From Acetobacteraceae bacterium (GTDB lineage: Bacteria; Pseudomonadota; Alphaproteobacteria; Acetobacterales; Acetobacteraceae), in NCBI GenBank assembly GCA_947446625.1, contig CANFIE010000141.1:1-8970 (forward strand): a stretch of DNA of 8,970 bases, read 5' to 3'. The notes under the pieces are model-generated. The model was not told the origin of the DNA, searched no databases, and saw only the letters and a list, made by a program, of their open reading frames with translations. Shown piece by piece: positions 5,862 to 8,970 of the stretch. Positions within the stretch are counted from its first letter, which is position 1. Each line of letters begins with the position of its first letter. A program made the translations under genes and the position numbers.

Positions 5862-6374
5862 TCAAACGCTGGGCGTAGCGTCGCTTGGCGGGCGCGGCAG
5901 AATGAACCCTGCGGTGGGAAACACCGTGGTGCCCAGAATATTGGCGGGCGGGTACCAAACCCGCACGGCGGTCCAGTCATTCCCGGCCGAGACATCCACC
6001 ACCGGCTGGTCCAGCACAATCGGCCCACCGCCGCGCTGGGCATCCCAATTGGCGTGGTCCACGCGTATCTCGCGCTCACCAACTACCCGCGCCACCACCG
6101 AGACATGGCCATCGCGCAGCCGCGAAGTTTTGTGGAATACCAGTACGCCGCCCGGCTCCGGCCGGCGGGCACGGGCATAGCGGCCAATCGCCGCTTCCCA
6201 CCACTGCCAGCCATCGCCGCGGATATCCAAGGCCGAGCGTTCCCGCGCATAGGGCACGCAGTACAGCAGGCGGCTATCCATGGGCGGGCTGGTTACCGCC
6301 ACCTCCTGCACCGGCGGCCGGGCGGCGCAGGCGCTCATCAGCATGGGCAGGGCAAGCAGGGAACGGCGCTGCAT
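5862..6374 (-). CDS. CHAP-domain lipoprotein, putative peptidoglycan amidase/endopeptidase
   Basis: This 170-residue protein has a lipoprotein-like signal, MQRRSLLALPMLMSAC, with the lipobox cysteine at 16, followed by an Ala/Pro-rich linker. Residues about 36-140 resemble the CHAP (NlpC/P60-like) fold: catalytic-type Cys39 in LLYCVPYAR, the GDGWQWWEAA stretch (53-62), PEPGGVLVF (72-80), His90 in DGHVSVV and a polar third residue, probably Asn109, in VDHANW. CHAP enzymes cut amide bonds in peptidoglycan peptides, so it would act in the periplasm, anchored to a membrane. The ATG at 6374 is chosen because the signal peptide starts there; the 24 open codons upstream have no resemblance to a signal. 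The Shine-Dalgarno is weak. The paired arginines at 3-4 also allow Tat export. It appears unrelated to the metabolic genes around it. The CHAP call is by motif; the true substrate is unknown. Confidence 0.85.
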   Translation of the reverse strand: MQRRSLLALPMLMSACAARPPVQEVAVTSPPMDSRLLYCVPYARERSALDIRGDGWQWWEAAIGRYARARRPEPGGVLVFHKTSRLRDGHVSVVARVVGEREIRVDHANWDAQRGGGPIVLDQPVVDVSAGNDWTAVRVWYPPANILGTTVFPTAGFILPRPPSDATPSV

Positions 6375-6481
6375 GGGGCGGCTCGGCGTGGTTTGACCCA
6401 GCCACCCTAGCAAACCCGGTACGCGGTAGTTAACCCCCCGAATCAACCGGCTTCGCCCAGCACTCTCACTTCGTCCGGCAT

Positions 6482-6551
6482 GCAGCCGGCGCGATCATTT
6501 TTGGGGGCGTGCAGCCGGCACGATCATTTTTGGAGGCGTGCAGCCGGCACG
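6482..6551. repeat. 29-bp tandem repeat (2.4 copies) overlapping the 3' end of the lyase gene
   Basis: Two head-to-tail 29-bp units at 6482-6510 and 6511-6539 differ at only two positions; a third, partial unit (first 12 bases) follows at 6540-6551. Each full unit contains GCAGCCGG and GATCATTTTTGG. The unit is not a multiple of three. The HMG-CoA-lyase-like gene reads into the repeat from the right and stops at the TGA at 6526-6524 in the second unit, so its last residues (PAARLQK) are repeat-encoded and the other unit lies in the 3' untranslated region. No transposase or target-site duplication is seen. Slipped-strand duplication is the simplest origin. Confidence 0.9.
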
Positions 6552-7420
6552 CCACGCATCCGCCCGCCGGGGGTGGCGCCCGGCACGGCCGCCGCCAGGT
6601 CGGCGGCAACCAGCAGCCCGTCCCAGTCCACGCCGGTTTCTACGCCCATGCGGTGGAACATCCACACCACATCCTCCATGGCCACATTGCCGGTGGCACC
6701 GGGCGCGAAGGGGCAGCCGCCAATGCCACCGCTGGCGGCGTCAAACACCCGCACCCCCGCTGTATAGGCGGCGTACACATTGGCGCAGCCCATGCCGTAG
6801 GTGTCATGCCCATGGAAGGCGAAGCGCGGCCCCCACTTGTTGATGGCGGTGCTGAACACCCGGCTCACCTGGTCGGGCGCCGCATTGCCGGTGGTATCGC
6901 AGATCGCGATTTCCATATCCGGGTTCAGCGCCACCACGCGTTCCACGAAGTCCAGGCAATCCTGCTCCGGCACCACACCCTCAAACGGGCAATGGAAGGA
7001 ACAGCTCAGGTTGAAGCGAATGGCGACGTTCTTCGGCGTCTCGCGCACAATCGCCGCCAGGTCCGCCAGGCTTTCGCTGCGTGTGCGGTTGATGTTGGCC
7101 TTGTTGTGCCCCTCGGTCACGCTCATGAACAGGCCCAGCCGGTCGGCGCCCGCATTCAGCGCGCCCTCAAAGCCACGGCGGTTCGGCACCAGCGTGGTGC
7201 ATTCCAGCCCGGCCAGTTGCTTGGCCGCCACCAGCACCTGCGGCGTGTCGCTCATCTGCGGAATCGCCTTCGGCGAGACGAAGCTGCCAATCTCCATGCG
7301 GCGAATGCCGGCTTCGTACGAAGCCTTGACCATGGCGATCTTGGTTTCGGTCGGCACCATGGCGGCAATGGACTGCAACCCGTCGCGCGGGGCGACTTCC
7401 GAAAGATAAATGGCGTTCAT
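6524..7420 (-). CDS. HMG-CoA lyase family enzyme (3-hydroxyacyl-CoA retro-Claisen/aldol lyase)
   Basis: This 298-residue TIM-barrel enzyme of the DRE-metallolyase superfamily cleaves a 3-hydroxy-3-methyl acyl-CoA into acetyl-CoA and a keto product. Active-site residues are intact: Arg12-Asp13 in EVAPRDGLQ, Glu43 in RMEIGSFVSPK, His203 and His205 in FHGHDTYGMGCAN, and the mobile-loop cysteine Cys236 in GGIGGCPFAPGATGN. The ATG at 7420 overlaps the CoA-transferase stop in an ATGA with TGAGGA about 10 bases upstream, so the two are coupled. Because it is paired with a class III CoA-transferase rather than with leucine-degradation genes (isovaleryl-CoA dehydrogenase, methylcrotonyl-CoA carboxylase), its substrate may not be HMG-CoA. 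Citramalyl-CoA is a reasonable alternative, since members of this family cleave (R)-citramalyl-CoA to acetyl-CoA and pyruvate. The C-terminus is encoded by a tandem repeat and may vary between strains. Confidence 0.9.
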   Translation of the reverse strand: MNAIYLSEVAPRDGLQSIAAMVPTETKIAMVKASYEAGIRRMEIGSFVSPKAIPQMSDTPQVLVAAKQLAGLECTTLVPNRRGFEGALNAGADRLGLFMSVTEGHNKANINRTRSESLADLAAIVRETPKNVAIRFNLSCSFHCPFEGVVPEQDCLDFVERVVALNPDMEIAICDTTGNAAPDQVSRVFSTAINKWGPRFAFHGHDTYGMGCANVYAAYTAGVRVFDAASGGIGGCPFAPGATGNVAMEDVVWMFHRMGVETGVDWDGLLVAADLAAAVPGATPGGRMRGVPAARLQK

Positions 7421-8592
7421 GGCTTGGCTTCCTCACGCAGCAATTCGTTGAACACATGGTCGTTGTGCTGGCCCACTGCCGGGCCGGGCCAGCGCACCAT
7501 TGCCTCCGGCGCCACGCCGTCAAACCGGAACGGCGCGGCTGGGTGCAGAATGGCGCCAATCAGCGGGTCCTGCACATTCATCACCAGCTTGCGGGCCTGG
7601 AAATGCGGGTCGGCCACGGCATCGGCCATGTCATACAGCCGGGAGCACGGCACTTCCGCCTTCTCCAGAATCGCCTCGGCCTCGGCCGCTGGCAGGGTGC
7701 GGGTCCAGGCGGCAATGGCGGTATCCAGCCCGGCCACGTTGTCACACCGGGCGATGTTGTTCACATAGCGCGGGTCGTCGGCCAACTCCGGCCGGCCAAT
7801 CGCCGCCATCAGCCGGCGGAAGATCAGGTCGCTATTGCCGGCCACGCAGAGCCATTTGCCATCGGCGCACAGGTAGGTGTTGGTGGGCGCGGCGGTGGGA
7901 ATGGCGGCGCCGGCCGGCTGGCGGATTTTGCCGAACAAGCCGTATTCCGGCAGCATCCCCTCCATCAGGCTGAACACGCTGGAAACCAGGTCCACGTCAA
8001 TCACCCGGCCCTTGGCATTGGCATCGCCCTTCACCCCCCAGCAGGCGGCGGCCACGGCCAACGCGGCATACATCCCGGCCAGGTCATCGCTGATCGAGAC
8101 GCCACAGCGCGGCGGCGGATGGTCGGTCACGCCCGGGTTGGCGGTCAGGTGGCGCAGCCCGCCCAGCGCCTCGCCAATGGCGCCAAAGGCCGGCTTGTCG
8201 CGATAGGGGCCGTCCTGGCCATAGCCGCTGATGCGGGCAATGATCAGACGCGGATTGGCGGCGTGCAGTTCCTGCGGTCCCAGCTTGTAGCGTTCCAGCT
8301 GCCCGGGGCGGAAATTCTCCACCAGCGCATCGGCCCGCCCGGCCAGCTTCAGCAACTGCGCCCGGCCTTCGGGGGATTTCAGGTCCAGCGTCACGCTCAG
8401 CTTGTTGCGGCCATGCACGCTGAACCACACGGCATTGCCGTCAACCTGGCTGCCCCAGCCGCGCACCGGGTCGCCCTCGGGCGGCTCCACCTTCACCACC
8501 TCGGCGCCCAGATCCGCCAGCAGGCGGGTGGCGAAGGGTGCGGCGATGTAATGCCCGAGTTCGACAATCCTCAGACCCTTGAGCGGCAGCAT
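7417..8592 (-). CDS. Class III (CaiB/BaiF, Frc-like) CoA-transferase
   Basis: This 391-residue protein belongs to family III CoA-transferases, which move CoA between carboxylic acids through an aspartyl-CoA thioester. Seen are the N-terminal LPLKGLRIVELGHYIAAPFA, LADLGAEVVKVEPPEGDPVR (25-44), the Rossmann-side GRNKLSVTLDLKSPEGRA (61-78), VENFRPGQLERYKLG (91-105) and ISGYGQDGPYRDKPAFG (121-137). The catalytic aspartate is Asp169 in SISDDLAGMY, placed four residues before the glycine as in formyl-CoA transferase. The ATG at 8592 fits the family N-terminus and has GGGGAGGG close upstream; the frame is open for 79 more codons toward the right, but that extension is Arg/Pro-rich and runs antisense through the plus-strand leader. 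It overlaps the lyase gene by 4 bp, so the pair likely activates a carboxylic acid as CoA ester and then cleaves it. The acid itself cannot be read from the sequence. Confidence 0.94.
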   Translation of the reverse strand: MLPLKGLRIVELGHYIAAPFATRLLADLGAEVVKVEPPEGDPVRGWGSQVDGNAVWFSVHGRNKLSVTLDLKSPEGRAQLLKLAGRADALVENFRPGQLERYKLGPQELHAANPRLIIARISGYGQDGPYRDKPAFGAIGEALGGLRHLTANPGVTDHPPPRCGVSISDDLAGMYAALAVAAACWGVKGDANAKGRVIDVDLVSSVFSLMEGMLPEYGLFGKIRQPAGAAIPTAAPTNTYLCADGKWLCVAGNSDLIFRRLMAAIGRPELADDPRYVNNIARCDNVAGLDTAIAAWTRTLPAAEAEAILEKAEVPCSRLYDMADAVADPHFQARKLVMNVQDPLIGAILHPAAPFRFDGVAPEAMVRWPGPAVGQHNDHVFNELLREEAKP

Positions 8593-8670
8593 GCAGCCCT
8601 CCCCTAAATCGGCACCCCACGGGATAGCGGCGACCGGCCCGGAGGAAAAGTAGCGCATGAGCAACGAACC

Positions 8671-8821
8671 CTTAACCGGTACGCGCCAGCATGCGGTTGA
8701 GACCAGTTTCCTCCGGTCTCGCGTCTCTCCCGAAAGTGCCGCCCTCGGGCATCCCTCGCCCGGATTTATGCGCGGCACAAACTCACGGGGCGGAGCCAGG
8801 CGGTTCCGCCCCGTCTTTTTT
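8671..8821 (+). promoter_or_regulatory. Candidate structured leader RNA or small RNA (attenuator-like)
   Basis: Plus-strand RNA from this region could form a chain of helices: A, CTTAACCG/CGGTTGAG (8671-8678 with 8694-8701, one G-U pair); B, GAGACC/GGTCTC (8699-8704 with 8715-8720); C, CCCGA/TCGGG (8729-8733 with 8745-8749); D, GTGCCGC/GCGGCAC (8736-8742 with 8772-8778) enclosing CGGGC/GCCCG (8746-8750 with 8758-8762); and a terminator (8786-8821). A and B share bases, and C conflicts with D, as in switches with alternative folds. The element ends 31 bp before a plus-strand gene, so it may decide whether that gene is transcribed, or it may be an independent small RNA. I do not recognise any known riboswitch consensus or a tRNA. 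No promoter can be supported, so the 5' end is unknown; the pairings are seen but function is inferred. Confidence 0.45.
8786..8821 (+). terminator. Rho-independent terminator in the leader of the rightmost gene
   Basis: CGGGGCGGA (8786-8794) and TCCGCCCCG (8805-8813) form a perfect 9-bp stem with a 10-base loop, followed directly by TCTTTTTT (8814-8821). This is a strong intrinsic terminator for plus-strand transcription. No plus-strand gene precedes it: the left neighbour is the CoA-transferase, transcribed away from it. It must therefore act on an RNA that begins in the divergent intergenic region, between about 8593 and 8780. Confidence 0.88.
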
Positions 8822-8852
8822 CGCGCCATGCTGCGTGTAAGAAGGAGAGCCG

Positions 8853-8970
8853 ATGATGAGCAATGCCGAAGCCCTGGCCAAGGCCGCGGGCCTGGAACGC
8901 GCCTGGCGCGACCACCAGGCCGATGTTGAGGAAGCCATTGCCGCCGTGGCCAAGCTGCGCGCCGGCTTCC
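8853..8970 (+). CDS. Start of a plus-strand gene, possibly a short AtzG/DUF4089-like subunit (partial)
   Basis: The gene opens with two consecutive ATG codons (8853 and 8856) after AAGGAGAG; the spacing from AGGAG is 5 or 8 bases, so the second ATG may be the one used. It remains open to the right edge, giving 39 visible codons. The peptide contains MSNAEALAKAAGLERAWRDH followed by a helical QADVEEAIAAVAKLRAGF. An alpha-helical 'gL...wr..v......a.l..gF' pattern faintly recalls the short AtzG-like (DUF4089) proteins that pair with an amidase, but the fragment is too short to be sure. If that is right, an AtzE-like amidase gene should follow beyond the window. It is the only plus-strand gene seen, and transcription would first pass the terminator at 8786-8821 unless a promoter lies in the last 31 bp. 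Confidence 0.7.
   Translation, partial: MMSNAEALAKAAGLERAWRDHQADVEEAIAAVAKLRAGF

Noticed and set aside
6395..6440. Possible promoter TTAACT - 16 bp - GCTAGG on the minus strand before the CHAP gene
   Set aside because: The -10 element matches the usual consensus poorly and the match could be chance.
6509..7768. Long plus-strand open frame opposite the lyase and CoA-transferase genes
   Set aside because: Antisense shadow in high-GC DNA; low-complexity composition and no domain recognised.
8593..8829. N-terminal extension of the CoA-transferase frame to 8829
   Set aside because: The extension has no family resemblance, whereas the ATG at 8592 has a strong ribosome binding site and the family N-terminus.
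8657..8929. Plus-strand open frame of 90 codons through the leader region, with GGAGG 11 bases before its ATG
   Set aside because: It is Arg/Pro/Ser-rich, runs through the terminator hairpin and overlaps the start of the rightmost gene in another frame. It resembles no leader peptide and is more likely GC-driven.

Overview
The window is GC-rich (roughly two thirds G+C by eye), densely packed, and almost entirely transcribed from the minus strand. The gene set suggests an aerobic alphaproteobacterium of the Rhodospirillales/Acetobacteraceae type: a solitary tripartite-tricarboxylate (Bug/TctC) binding protein, a CaiB/BaiF CoA-transferase with an HMG-CoA-lyase-like partner, and a fused allantoinase/OHCU decarboxylase. 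The taxonomic placement is inference from gene content, not from a marker gene.

In minus-strand transcription order (high to low coordinates): (a) a class III CoA-transferase (8592-7417) overlaps by 4 bp an HMG-CoA-lyase-family enzyme (7420-6524), whose stop codon lies inside a small tandem repeat; (b) a CHAP-domain lipoprotein (6374-5862), a 64-aa two-helix membrane protein (5774-5580) and a Bug/TctC periplasmic binding protein (5525-4536); (c) a solitary tatA (4381-4121) followed by a clear intrinsic terminator (4096-4061); (d) mtnB-mtnD-mtnC (4030-2181), tightly coupled genes of the methionine salvage pathway; (e) uraH (2128-1775) and a puuE-uraD fusion (1770-364), which carry out the steps that turn the urate oxidase product into allantoin and open its ring; (f) the start of a small DUF3606-like gene (167-1), which runs off the left edge. 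The 195 bp between (e) and (f) holds only weak inverted repeats and no supported gene.

The only plus-strand gene starts at 8853 and runs off the right edge. Its upstream region (8593-8852) shows the most unexplained structure in the window: a run of overlapping, partly mutually exclusive inverted repeats ending in a textbook plus-strand intrinsic terminator, only 31 bp before the start codon. That arrangement fits a transcription-attenuation leader, an unrecognised riboswitch, or a small RNA gene.

Functionally the window is mostly catabolic and salvage metabolism. The mtnBDC block recycles the methylthioribose part of methylthioadenosine. The uraH/puuE-uraD block recovers nitrogen from purine rings and may be co-transcribed with mtnBDC, since only 52 bp separate them and no terminator is visible. 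The CoA-transferase/lyase pair probably activates and cleaves a branched dicarboxylic or 3-hydroxy acid; the nearby Bug protein may bind a related substrate, but that link is inferred. No classic mobile element, CRISPR array, tRNA or rRNA was seen.
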